A DNA stretch of 64,000 nucleotides, taken from the NCBI GenBank assembly GCA_023634235.1, contig JAMKCF010000003.1, forward strand, positions 14,850,742 through 14,914,741. The letters run 5' to 3'. Each line of letters starts with the position of its first letter. Positions within the stretch are counted from its first letter, which is position 1. The DNA comes from Pisaster brevispinus (lineage: Eukaryota > Echinodermata > Asteroidea > Forcipulatida > Asteriidae). A program made the translations under genes and the position numbers. Positions 34,501-43,447 of this stretch are shown in pieces. Under the pieces are notes generated by a model. That model saw only the letters and a program-made list of their open reading frames with translations. It was not told the origin of the DNA and did no database searches.

Positions 34501-37500
34501 GCATTCAACAGTAATGTTGCGCTTTGTATTCTATAAACAAAAGATGCATACATTTAACAATTTTGCAGTTAAGTACTGTCATTGATATTTCTAAGACAAG
34601 AATTTCTATATCGTCCTCAATGCCAAGCCGACTAGTTTTCTAGCTGGAAAGTGAAAAGTCTGGCCTCTCGTAAGTCTGCACAAATGTATTGCAAACGTTT
34701 ACGCAAGCATTCACGCTCAGTGGGACCTATTATGTGAGCGCAAAACTCACACGACTGATGTCAGTATGGCGGCCCACAGTCACGTCATTTTCTTTTATTT
34801 TCATTGTTTCAACTTGTTTATTCCTATAAGAAAAGGAACTTCACTCGAGCTACCGCCTAATACCCACCACTGAAAATTACATTTTGGTTTGGGTTTTTTT
34901 GCAACAAAGCAATATCATCTACCGTAATTTTCGGATTATAAACCGCCCGGCGTATAAACCGCGGCCAAAATGTTACAAAAAACTAACCTCAAAACACGGA
35001 AGTGAAGTTCGCAAAACTGCGTTTTGGGTGATTTTTTATCTCATACTATCAGTCCTAAATTATACTTTTTCCATCAACACACGTTTTCAAGAATTCGTGA
35101 TTTGATGATCGGTTGTGTTGACCATGTTTTGAACTTCGTTGGCAACAAAATCTTCGTGAATCAACGATCGGTCGACAACGCAGACCGAGAAATAGTTGAA
35201 CTTTGCCCTGCATCGCATCGCCCTCTGTTGACAAAATCTGTTCACGTTTGATTAGACTTAGACTGGGCCCCGAGCCTCGAAGTGTGGCGTCAGATGTTCA
35301 GGCTATGTGTTGTACAATGTGCAGCAGGCGCTATCTACTCGAGCCGTCAGAAGTCTAGCCAAGAATGGAACTATCAACGGCCAATCATCAACGGACAATC
35401 ATCAACGGCCAATCGAGATCGCTGGGATAAATAGACAGGGGACCAGTCTAGTCTAACTCGAGTTTCGCTGATTGTTCATTACTTCCTCCATGATCTGAGG
35501 GGGACTGAACTCTAACAATAGGGCGGTTGATAAACGTTTTATAAAGGCATAACGGAATACAAATGAGGTGGGATTTTCAACACGCATTTTCAACAGGATT
35601 TTGTAATCACACAGGCATGTTTTGCAGGATTTTATTTCGTTTAAGAACATTGTTTTTATTTAGAATATTTTACAAACGATCTTTCTTTAAAAAAATGCTG
35701 TTTTTTCTCTTCAATATTTATACGTCGGCGTATAAGCCGCCCGGCGCATAAACCGCAGGAGTACAAAAAAATGTCAAAATCAACGTATAAACCGCGGTTT
35801 ATAATCCGAAAATTACGGTACTTATCTTTCTGCAGTCTTAAAAATGTACGGCTATTTGTAAAGCTCCCACAAACAATGTACATTACGTTCAAACATAAGT
35901 TTGCTGCAAACAATTGCTATTGCTGGTGGCTCAAGACCCGTTCCACAAGAAATCAAGATCACACATACAGAACAAGATCACAGATACAAGATCCAAGATA
36001 CAGATACAGATACAAGATCACACATACAGATCACACCCCAGCCCCAGGGCTTACAATTGCAACTGACTACGCAGAGACCCTGACAATCTATAATGCAAAA
36101 AGAATACCCGGTACTGTCCCACTGTACGTAGGATTGACTCACTTTCTTATCCATCTTGAGCCAGCTGATGTATCCCTTGTGATCGATGAACCGCAGACCG
36201 AAGTACCACGTTTCCCGCAACCCAATGGTTCTGGCCACGAGGTCAAATAATTGTCGGCCTGTGGCCTTCCACTTTGAAAAATAAACATACAGATTATTAG
36301 TTGAAACGAAAAACCTCTCAGGAATTTGAGGTTATTTTTACAATGCGTGGGAAAAAAACCTGACATAATGAGAAGAAATTCAAATTGCTGGGTTTAATTT
36401 TGGTCACAAACGGGGTTTGCTTCCACATTTAGAATCTCATTGTATTGATGTGTACTCAAGTGCCAGTGTCTGTGCATAACATTTATCATGTCACCATTTT
36501 TACTTTTACCACCTCGTCAAAATTACGCCGTGGGAAACAATGTTATCAATGGAAAATAATACCTGATGGACTTGACATTATAAATAACTGATAATACCAT
36601 TTCATTTATCATTGACTGTTTGCTAAATAAAAGATGTTCCCGGTGAACTGTGGTTGTCGTTTTGAAAAATAAAACACAGCCAATAGTTCAACCACCTAGT
36701 TAAATAAATTTGTTCACTTGGGACAAAACAAAATATCTTGCTGGTTGCAACCTTTACATTTGTGCACACAAAGGAATTTATACAACTATTACTCAGCAGA
36801 TAGCACTTTATTGTGTCTACAAGGAAAAGGTAGGCCTAATACTCATTGCTTTACTCTATAAATAACTTTGAACAAAGCTTAGTTGTGATGATGCAATTTA
36901 CACAAATACAGTATTCTCAATATTGGACATTGTAACAAAATATATTTTTTTAAACAGTACAAAAAACAGAGGCCTCTTGGGAGGGGCACCTCACACCTGA
37001 TAGCACTCCGCACTAATGACGTCACTTTTGTTGAAAATACCCGGTCGTCAGACAAACATTCCACCACTGACGCGATCACCGCATCATACGCACGCCAGAC
37101 CACAGTGCAGTGTAGTACTCGTACAGTCAGTACACGCACATACTGTAAGCATGAAGCTTGGACATATGCGCGCGTGTACGATAGTTGAGTTTGACACGCT
37201 GTCTAAGATCCGGGTGATGAGTTTCTATTTCAACAAGCATTAGTGCGGAGTGCTATTGTACCCTGACCCCTATTTGGGGAGAGGTGTCAAATCAACCCAA
37301 ACATTTTGTGCAGACTTACCTGGAAGACCAAACTACAAGTCAAAGCTACTTCAAAAACATGCATAATGATACAATAAGATGGAAATTTCGACCCCCTAAA
37401 AAGTGCAGCCCCCCTAAAAAGTGCAGCCCAGCAGCAGTTCAAATCAGTTTTACATTTTTTCCTTAATGTATACAGATGGTTAAACTATTCATGTATAAAA

Positions 37501-40220
37501 GGTATTTCAGAAACATTTTTTTAAGTCTGGCACACAGATTCACAAGCAGTATAAAGTGTTGCATTTCGGAGTGAAAAAGTGGGCGGTTGGATTCGGCACC
37601 TTTTCCAAGGCCTGTAATTAAGCCTGTAGTTAGCAGTGAGTACTGCAAACAACTTAGTGCTGTAATAATTCCATCTGGAAAAAGTAGTTTTATTTTGTTT
37701 ATAATTTGTTTTTACCCATACACCGACGTGTGTTAAGCACTGTATACTCAGTACTTTCCCGAGTTCTGTGAAAAAACATAGACAGGCAAATCACCCGGGT
37801 GAGATTCGAACCCACGACCTCTAGGCGCCAGGCTAGCTCGGTGGTCTGGTGGCAAGATATCTGCTCCAGCAATGCAAAGGTCGTGGGTTCAATTCCCACC
37901 AAAGTGATTTGCCTGTGGATTTTCCACAGAACTAGGGAAAGTACTGAGTATACAGTGCTTAACACACATCGGTAAAATCAAATTATATTCTTTCTCCCCG
38001 ATGCAAAATTAACATCTATTAAATTATTTTGTTTACTTTGTATTTTTTAAGGCAACAAACAAACAGATATATGTCTTTAACCCCTGTGACTGTGTACATG
38101 CAGCCCCATGGCAATAATCAGAACGGAAACAGGTTGACCCCTACATGTAGATCCCCCAGTCAAATCTTACACAAAACGTGTACCCAAATCAACTTTCATG
38201 AAGGTTAACTTGTACCTGAAAGTTTTATAGTTTTAATTAAACACAAGTTTGCTGACAGTGGAGACTTATATGTATCATGTAGGTGCGGTGTAAATTTTTC
38301 AGCAGCATGACAATTTCAAGAAAGTTATAATCAAAACATGCAGTAGCAAACCAGAAGGGGGCAGGGGGAAATAGCCCCCCCCCCTCCTTCAGAACCTTTG
38401 CCTCCTTGCATTCTTGAAATATCCCCCATTCATCTAGTTAACCCTTACAAGTCACAGTCCCGAAGTATACCGTCCCCAGTCATCCTAAATCCTTCATGTT
38501 GGCAATTTAAATTGGTTATTGCCAACGTGAAGCATTGACTGGGGCCGGTATACTCCTAGAACTACGAGGTTCGTTCCGCTATCATCATGGAGACGATAGC
38601 GGAACAAACCTCGTAGTTCTAGGAGTAGGGCCGGTAGGTCCAAACAACAAGTGCTTATCACTAGACCCAGTAACTGGTACGCTGTACTCCTTAAAAAAAA
38701 TTGACATCTTCGGTCATACGATGTCAACAAATTTTTTTAAAGTGAGTACAGTGCCCCAGTTACTGGGTCTACCTTATCACACAGGGTCAGGCATACCAGT
38801 CTTATCCAAGTCCAAACAATTTGGTGTGGACTGTGAGAGAGACATAGGAGTAAAGGAAATGGGAGGATTTAGGCCACATGCTCGCCACAGGAATGTTTGG
38901 GATGATTTGACACCTCTCCCCAAATGGGGTCAGGGTATAATAGCACTAATGCTTCAAATAGAAGCTCATCACCCGGATCTTAGACAGCGTGTCAAACTCA
39001 ACTATCGTACATATGCGCGCATACATGTCCAAGCTTCATGCTTATGTGCGTGTACTGACTGTACGAGTACTAACACTGTGGTCTGGCGTGCGGATGATGC
39101 GGTGATCGCGTAAATGGTGGAATGTCTGTCAGGATTAATTAAACATCACTAATCATTAATAAAAATGCATTGCAGTAAGGCAAAGCTTCACTTTGTTGGA
39201 AAGCATCATTTCACAGAATTGGACAACATAAGAATCTGTAATTTAATATGCTACAGCATTAGCTGGGAACAAACGTCCAGCATTCTTGCAATGATAAATA
39301 TAATTACTGAACACGCTTTGTGCTACCTAAATATTGAGTTTAAGCCACTTGGCAGTTTCTGAGTAGCAACAATACATGTACATTTTGTATAACAATTTTC
39401 TTTGCTATACATGAGTATAAATTGTTGGCAGTTGGTAAAAGTCGGAGGTCGGAGCTAGCCGGAGCTACCGGAGGTTGCGTTTATAGCATGAAATGGCATT
39501 AAAAAAGACTACTCACGTACTCCAAATGAAGGGTTGAAGTTTCTTAGGCAGGTATGGGGAATGGAATTCAATTCTGTCCCCATGGATTGGGAATTTTGTT
39601 TGTGCTAATTCTCCTACCCATTTGTTGGAACAAAAGTGAATCTTAACCCTACACTCTGCCTGAGAACCTTCTGAAAAACATTTGGTGTGCGTCAGTAGCT
39701 ACTTTAGTTTTAATGATATTTCACGTAATAAATGCAACCTCCGGGCCGCTCCGGCTAGCTCCGACCTCTGACTTTTACCAACACCATATAGTGAAGTGGT
39801 GACTGGCAACTTTGGCATTTCCGATGTCATTGACAAACCATATTGCTAGTTTATGATGTTGACAAATTATTAAATATTCCAATATTCAACATTCCAGCAA
39901 TTTGTACACTATAAAATGTGGTTTTTGTATATGATACACAATACTTAATAATACTTAGCCAATAATAACACATAAAACACACATACAGAAACTGACAGAA
40001 AACTTTCATAAATCATATCAAACACATCTTACAAACAAAGGTCCCCCTTCTTTTGCTCCCGTCTGCCCCTCCCACTTTGTAACAAGACCTTCAAAATAAA
40101 AGCGATAAATATTAGATTCGAATGCTTAAAATAACTCACGTCTACTCCGAATTCCAGTTCAGCGTCCATTGTTGTAACCCTGACGCTGAAAGTCTTCGGG
40201 TTTTTCCGAAGCACCGACAT
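19575..40220 (-). CDS. NF2: Merlin (neurofibromin 2), FERM-domain tumour-suppressor orthologue
   Basis: Fifteen exons in transcript order: 40220-40140, 36271-36143, 34159-33953, 31834-31683, 30163-30088, 27722-27588, 26752-26678, 25854-25741, 25104-24982, 24427-24296, 22964-22879, 22420-22315, 21701-21556, 20778-20619, 19625-19575. All junctions have AG/GT and consistent phases, giving 590 residues. The start [20 protein letters not shown] is the first ATG after an in-frame TGA and aligns with the second Met of human merlin. FERM lobes occupy about residues 10-300 ([56 protein letters not shown]). A charged coiled coil follows to about 490, then the C-terminal domain ending VAFFEEL. That ending and FDMTAEM at 167-173 (the merlin blue-box position) separate it from ezrin/radixin/moesin. 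Ser514 in KLSKEIEKE corresponds to the PAK/PKA-regulated serine. Merlin links cortical actin and junctions to Hippo signalling at the plasma membrane; this is known of the family. Introns are rich in mobile elements but no exon is disrupted. Confidence 0.97.
20925..21085 (+). mobile_element. tRNA-derived SINE, family A, partial
   Basis: Head GTGGCGTGTCAGAGCGGTTC with B-box-like GGGTTCGAGTCC, then CACTTATGTCTTTGAGCAAA. This is the same order as the minus-strand copies at 2203-2567 and 27955-28317. It lies in the merlin intron between the last two long exons (20779-21555). Confidence 0.65.
21092..21239. mobile_element. Inverted-repeat element, GGCTCGATTTCACAAAG ends
   Basis: Left end GGCTCGATTTCACAAAGC and right end CTTTTTGTGAAATCGATCC are inverted repeats around about 148 bases. 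It lies in a merlin intron, directly after the family A SINE fragment. Confidence 0.6.
21970..22037. repeat. 23-bp minisatellite, three units
   Basis: The unit CTGGCTATGGCTACGGCATT plus TGC is repeated three times without change. Related GGCTATGGCT strings occur at about 42176-42220 and 60030-60120. It lies in the merlin intron between exons 22315 and 21701. Confidence 0.85.
22037..22220. repeat. Interspersed repeat, second copy
   Basis: Starts TTGGTGCTCGATATGTGGCA and holds a poly-C run and CTTCATTGTCTTCTGGGAAT. It matches about 18590-18790. The class is not identified. Confidence 0.6.
22521..22785. mobile_element. Inverted-repeat element (TAGATC-related ends), intronic copy
   Basis: Carries TGTCATTTGATTGGAGGAAT at the left and CAAAGATCTA at the right, matching the element at 16607-16840 in reverse orientation. 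It lies between merlin exons 22879 and 22420. The short open frames here are element sequence. Confidence 0.6.
23417..23900. repeat. About 180-bp tandem repeat, about 2.7 units
   Basis: The anchor TACTGTCTGACC falls near 23483, 23663 and 23842, spacing 180 and 179 bases. Units one and two are almost identical and unit three is diverged. It lies in the merlin intron between exons 24296 and 22964. Confidence 0.85.
23905..24195. repeat. About 114-bp tandem repeat, about 2.5 units
   Basis: Directly adjoins the 180-bp array. The anchor GTCTGACC recurs at about 23941, 24054 and 24170. Units include GTCAACCCTCCTACTG and CCATTGTGGTTTTGAATAAT. Both arrays share the CTACTGTCTGACC core, so the second probably arose from part of the first. 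Open frames on both strands here come only from repeat periodicity. Confidence 0.85.
24585..24812 (-). mobile_element. tRNA-like SINE, family C
   Basis: On the minus strand: GGTCAGGTTGGCGTAGTGGT, then B-box GGTTCAAATCCC, then a body with GATTGGGTTTTCAGTCCCTA. A plus-strand copy of the body and B box is at about 27795-27955. It lies in a merlin intron. Confidence 0.7.
25494..25724. mobile_element. TA-flanked MITE (GCACTCCGCACTAATG family), copy next to an exon
   Basis: Terminal inverted repeats GCACTCTGCACGAATG and CATTAGTGTGGATTGC, flanked by TA on both sides (25492-25493 and 25725-25726). The interior matches 37003-37253. Its right end is about 15 bases from the merlin exon ending at 25741, whose donor GTACGT occupies 25740-25735. 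The TA target and small size fit a Tc1/mariner-type non-autonomous element; this class assignment is inference. Confidence 0.75.
26086..26172 (+). mobile_element. tRNA-like SINE, family B
   Basis: Reads AGGGCTAGATAGATAGCTCA then GTTGGTAGAGCG and ends in TTGTTCAACCCAAAATTATT. This is the same head and tail as the copy at 34316-34435. It lies in the merlin intron between exons 26678 and 25854. Confidence 0.7.
27795..27955 (+). mobile_element. tRNA-like SINE, family C, partial
   Basis: B-box-like GGTTTGAATCCC, then GTGAATTGGATTTTCAGCCC and GACTGTGTGGGTTCCCCC, matching the minus-strand copy at 24585-24812. The tRNA-like 5' part is missing or diverged. A family A SINE in the opposite orientation follows immediately. 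Confidence 0.6.
27955..28317 (-). mobile_element. tRNA-derived SINE, family A
   Basis: Nearly full copy: head on the minus strand TGGCCGAGCGGTCTAGTTCG, B box GGTTCGAATCCCGG, and body ending near TTTATGAGATATCGCC on the plus strand. Closely similar along its length to 2203-2567. It lies in a merlin intron. Confidence 0.8.
28817..29770. mobile_element. 954-bp non-autonomous DNA transposon with 6-bp target duplication
   Basis: Ends CAGTCCTTCTGATTTGA and TCAAATCAGAAGGACTG are perfect inverted repeats. The six bases CAGTAG flank both sides (28811-28816 and 29771-29776). Subterminal regions carry repeated GGCGTGCG / CGCACGCC palindromes. I see no transposase-like frame. A 6-bp duplication is unusual among common superfamilies and I do not assign one. 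It lies in the merlin intron between exons 30088 and 27722. Confidence 0.85.
30284..30309. repeat. TTATTC microsatellite
   Basis: Four to five tandem copies of a 6-base TTATTC-type unit in a merlin intron, at the left edge of a duplicated tract. Confidence 0.85.
30476..31025. repeat. Local duplicated tract, two to three units
   Basis: CACTGTAGCTC..GCCTGTTGACCCAGTCACAT occurs at about 30480 and 30680. CTCTCTGATGATCGACATAC occurs at about 30595 and 30810. GTCAGTATTCCTGCACAGG occurs at about 30653 and 31000. Spacing is about 200 bases with indels. It lies in the merlin intron between exons 31683 and 30163. Confidence 0.7.
31321..31528. mobile_element. Long inverted-repeat element, about 208 bp
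   Basis: The left arm starts TATTGGAAGTTGTCAAACTA and ends ACTTACCAGGTAAAT; the right arm is its near reverse complement. Arms are about 85 bases with some mismatches. A one-armed fragment with TTACCTGGTAAGTCTGCTGC occurs at 32015-32072, embedded in a GGGCCC element. It lies in the merlin intron between exons 33953 and 31834, just beside exon 31683-31834. Confidence 0.7.
31886..32120. mobile_element. GGGCCC element interrupted by a long inverted-repeat fragment
   Basis: Contains GTAAGGTTACCAGCCAAAAG and ends with GGGCCCTGAG..CATAAAGCTCC. The stretch 32015-32072 matches one arm of the element at 31321-31528, so one repeat probably inserted into the other. Confidence 0.5.
33450..33575. repeat. 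Imperfect about 25-bp tandem repeat
   Basis: Units of the form ACTATACCCATAGCAACCAA with about five diverged copies, in the merlin intron between exons 33953 and 31834. A hairpin with arms GAGCATTCTATTTTCC and GGGAAAACAGAATGCTC follows at about 33674-33718. Confidence 0.75.
34316..34435 (+). mobile_element. tRNA-like SINE, family B
   Basis: AGGGCTAGATCGCTCAGATAG head, GCACGTTAACCCGGAGGTTG, B-box-like AAATCAAATCCCG, tail TTTGTTCAACCCAAGATTAT. It lies in the merlin intron between exons 36143 and 34159. Confidence 0.7.
34922..35818. mobile_element. 897-bp TA-flanked DNA element (CCGTAATTTTCGGATTATAA ends)
   Basis: Perfect terminal inverted repeats CCGTAATTTTCGGATTATAA (extending through ACCGC) flanked by TA at 34920-34921 and 35819-35820. 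Subterminal GGCGTATAAACCGC motifs repeat near both ends. No long open frame is present, so it is non-autonomous. It lies in the merlin intron between exons 36143 and 34159. Confidence 0.85.
35945..36030. repeat. Cryptic simple repeat (GATCACACATACA / AGATAC)
   Basis: Repeated ACAAGATCACA and AGATACAGATAC strings over about 85 bases in a merlin intron. Confidence 0.7.
37003..37253. mobile_element. TA-flanked MITE (GCACTCCGCACTAATG family), reference copy
   Basis: 251 bases with perfect ends GCACTCCGCACTAATG and CATTAGTGCGGAGTGC and TA on both sides (37001-37002, 37254-37255). The interior contains GACGTCAC, CCCGGTCGTCAGACAAACAT and CTAAGATCCGGGTGATGAG. Copies lie at 25494-25724, reversed at about 38930-39130 and as a fragment at about 41095-41175. 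It lies in merlin intron 1. Confidence 0.85.
37722..37980. mobile_element. Head-to-head pair of tRNA-like SINEs, family D
   Basis: The left copy (minus, about 37722-37838) and right copy (plus, about 37839-37980) both carry GTGGGTTCGAATCTCACC-like B boxes, GTGATTTGCCTGT and GAAAGTACTGAGTATACAGT. Together they make a large inverted repeat of about 100-base arms. It lies in merlin intron 1. Confidence 0.8.
38551..38627. mobile_element. Palindromic element family P3
   Basis: Opens TACTCCTAGAACTACGAGGT and closes with its reverse complement around an imperfect centre. Same family as 13873-13954. It lies in merlin intron 1, 34 bases from a P2 copy. Confidence 0.75.
38662..38771. mobile_element. 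Palindromic element family P2
   Basis: Opens TAGACCCAGTAACTGG, closes CCAGTTACTGGGTCTA and has the central hairpin GACATCTTCGGTCATACGATG. Same family as 13731-13871. Confidence 0.75.
38870..39130 (-). mobile_element. Reversed, truncated copy of the TA MITE with shared flank
   Basis: The minus strand matches 37003-37253 from the CCCGG..GTCAGACA region to the terminal repeat. Similarity continues about 45 bases outside the MITE (ACCCTGACCCCATTTGGGGA). So either both copies sit in an older shared repeat or a larger inverted duplication took place. Confidence 0.7.
39424..39784. mobile_element. 361-bp element with about 55-bp inverted ends
   Basis: The left end GTTGGCAGTTGGTAAAAGTC..CGGAGCTAGCCGGAGCTACC has its near reverse complement at 39730-39784. 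The interior is unique and non-coding. It lies in merlin intron 1. Confidence 0.75.
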
Positions 40221-43200
40221 TTTGCCGGTGACCTGCCGCCGGCTTCACGCAGCGTTGTGACCGCCTATCTTCCTTGTCTACTCTCGCTGGAACTGAATGT
40301 GTGTGTGGTCATCCAGTCAAAACAAAAATGATTAACCAATAGTATTTATCGATCGAAATACCAAACTCTGAAGATAGCCATAGTTCACACGTGAAGTTCT
40401 TAAGCATTGGAAAGTAGGCATGAACTATGAGGTGTATAAATCATCATCAAAACAATGAAAAATTGTGAGTAATTCAGTAGAAATGTGCTTCGCCTACTGA
40501 AGTCATGCACAAGCAAGATGGACTGATCGGTACATGTACTGTATGTACATGCACACACAACATGCATGCGCGCGTGTTTACATGTTGTACATACGGTGAA
40601 CTCTTATGTACAATGTACACAGTATGTACACAGTATGTACACCACACATGTACCTGTACGAAAACCACTCATTTCGCCCCTCTCAAGTTGTACATTACAA
40701 AGTCGGCCCATGCAAAGTCGCCCCTCTTACACAAACTCGCACACTACTAAAGTCGCCCTAACAAAGTCGCCCCCAACACAGTCGCCACCATTAAAAATGA
40801 TAGGGATTTGAAGGCATTTTCATAAAGTGAGTCACATGTGGGTCCTTATTCTATGGTCATATTTACTAACATTACACAACAGTTTGGTGAGTGACACGTT
40901 TCCTCATGTTAATAGCTTGGTATGATCGTCAAACTGTCACAGTTTCTTTAGTACCGGGTAATGTTTAAAAGACTAAGAAAAAAACTAAATGAAATAGTGA
41001 TTTGAGATAATTATTAAGTTGAAAAAAGGATAAAACAATTCACGATCCTGTATCCAGAAGAACAAAAGGCAGTGTACCAACTATACTACTACTGCAGTCT
41101 GGCACGCTAATGATGCAGTGATTGCAGAAGTAATTGTTTGTTTAAGAGCAAAAGTGAAGTCATTTGTGCGGAGACTAAAAACAGACTAAAAACAGACTAA
41201 AAACTGAAAGACTAAAAACTGAGGCCAACGTTACATGTCAATAGGATTTCCTTTATTATTTTATCTACAAAATCACAAAATAAAGACACCTTTCAGTTCA
41301 CAATTGACATAACTTGCACACTTCAAAAGTTTGAAATAACAAATTTATCAGAAAACATGATTTGCATATATAGAAAAAAAATCTTTTTTTTTATTTCTAA
41401 AAATAAACAGTATATATAAACTCTCATATGATAGATAGATACAAAAGCAACAAGATAAGATTTTTTGTTAAATGGTGGAAATATTCAAAGCCCCTTAAAT
41501 GCTTGGTAATGCAGGTTTTTTTTTACTTACAAATTTTTGTAATCAAAGGATCCAAATTCGATTTCGAAATATACTTTTAAAGATCACTTACACAAGTCTC
41601 ATGTTTTGTGCCGACATCTGCACAGTGTATACACAACCATAACTTTCTGGTGCACAAGCACTTTAACTTATTTGGCTGTACTGTCAGTCGTTAAGACAAT
41701 TGCTATTGAGAAGAAGTGTTTTGCACGCAACTAAACTTTCACAATATTGGTGCATTAACTACAGGTATACCTCCTACACAGCCAAAAATAAACATCAATT
41801 TTAATATCAGATCTACTAAAATCTACAAGATGCTTAGCAAAACCAGATTTTTTGACGAGTTTTACAAAGCTGCTTAAGTGTCTTATTGTGGTTAATACAT
41901 TTTTCCCAGAGAGCCAGAGGTGCACAACAACCTCTGATGTTAGCTTAATGATGTTTTTAACTTTTTTTAACATAAAAATATGAAATAAGTTTCTTAATCA
42001 AAGTGTTTACCAACAGTGACTGCAGTTAAAAATGTGTGACCATGAAAATATACTTTGAAAGCTCCTTCCTAAGTAAGATACAGACAGTCTGTCAATCAAT
42101 TTGGAAACCATGTGTCAGTCAATGGAACCAGCTTTAAAATGGCAGAGAGTCTTAAGCATGAGTCTATAATGAGGCCCGGCTATGGCTGTTGCTATGGCTG
42201 TAGCCATAGCCGTAGCCACCAGTTCGGACAAGGCCTAGACCTTTCATCACTCCTGCATTCTTTGACAGGTTTCCTGAATACCACATTGCAATAATAGCTC
42301 CAAGTCTCATTCCACCAAAGAGTACCAGACTATTTTTCCCTCCAGCCTCAGTTTGGTAACAATTGAAGAGAAACAAGATGGTGGCACTGCGATAAAGGTC
42401 TATAGGATCAAGCATGGGCTCTTTTGTTTTTTTAAACATGGGTTAAATGTTAATATTTTCTAAATATTCGTCGACAGTGCTCAAGCTGGAGCCATGATCA
42501 TGATGGTTTGGAAGGAACTCAAAACACAGTCTTGGCTGAAGACCTCCAAACCATCGTTGAGATACCCTGTATGATGCATGGACAAACTTGACACTTTGGT
42601 CTTGTAATAGTGAGTGACAAATGTTCCTTATATCGGTAACACTTACTCTCCATACATTATATACATATACGAAATAAAACAGATTGCATCGGATCGAGAC
42701 TTTGGAAAAATACTACAGGGGGGGGGGATCTCCTAAACGGCTATTATGCCCATAGTGAAAGCAATTTTCCTTCAAAATTGGTACAGTTTAGTACTTGCTA
42801 AACATCTGTGAGAGAGTTTCTGTTTACAGAGAGTTTCTGTTCTAGACGAAACAAAGTTTCGGTAAACTACATGTATTCCTACAATAATACTTTATAGATT
42901 CAGTGGTTGACTTGTACTGTTGTACACAGGCCGTTGCAGCATTTTTAGGGGTTATGGGGGAAGTTGTCCCTTTTTACACATTCGTATAACAGGTTACTTT
43001 GCATTTTTGGGGGTAGGGGGAACTCCAGTACTTGGCTGTTCATATTTACAACTCTTCCAGAATTGAATCAGATTCTCTCTGTTTTATATCAAAATATTAC
43101 AAAAAATTTTAATAACACAATTTATCATAAGACTATTGCAACTGGTAACAGTTTCTCACAAACTACAAGTATCAGTAATCTGAAAGTTTTGTGTAACTTG

Positions 43201-43447
43201 AAATATTGCTATTTGTTGTAATAGCAATAATAACTATTGGTTGATAAAGTCCGGAAACTCATTCCGAATGCCAAATTTCTGATACCTGTGGTCATTTTAT
43301 GTGAGTTACCGCGTTGCCCTACTGATACAAGAGTGTTTACACAGTAAATAAAAGCACAGTGCATCCCCTCCCTCAGCAAGGCCAAGACTTTCGGTGCTAA
43401 CCCGTTGGAAAAAATCTGGCCCCTAGATTCAACGCTTCTCCGTCATC
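40221..43447. other. Spacer between merlin start and MVP stop
   Basis: Holds the merlin promoter and leader (40221 upward) and presumably the MVP 3' untranslated region. I see no further gene. Contents: a TGTAC/ACATG-rich tract at about 40520-40655, AAAGTCGCC-type repeats at about 40685-40795, a fragment of the TA MITE at about 41095-41175, (ACTAAAAACAG) repeats near 41176-41220 and a GGCTATGGCT cluster at 42176-42220. A minus-strand AATAAA at 41252-41257 is one possible distant MVP polyadenylation signal. Confidence 0.5.

Noticed and set aside
35771..36250. 159-codon plus-strand open frame
   Set aside because: It spans the end of a transposon, a simple repeat and the antisense of merlin exon 36143-36271.
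38535..39113. 192-codon plus-strand open frame
   Set aside because: Built from P3 and P2 palindromes and a reversed MITE copy; no protein similarity.
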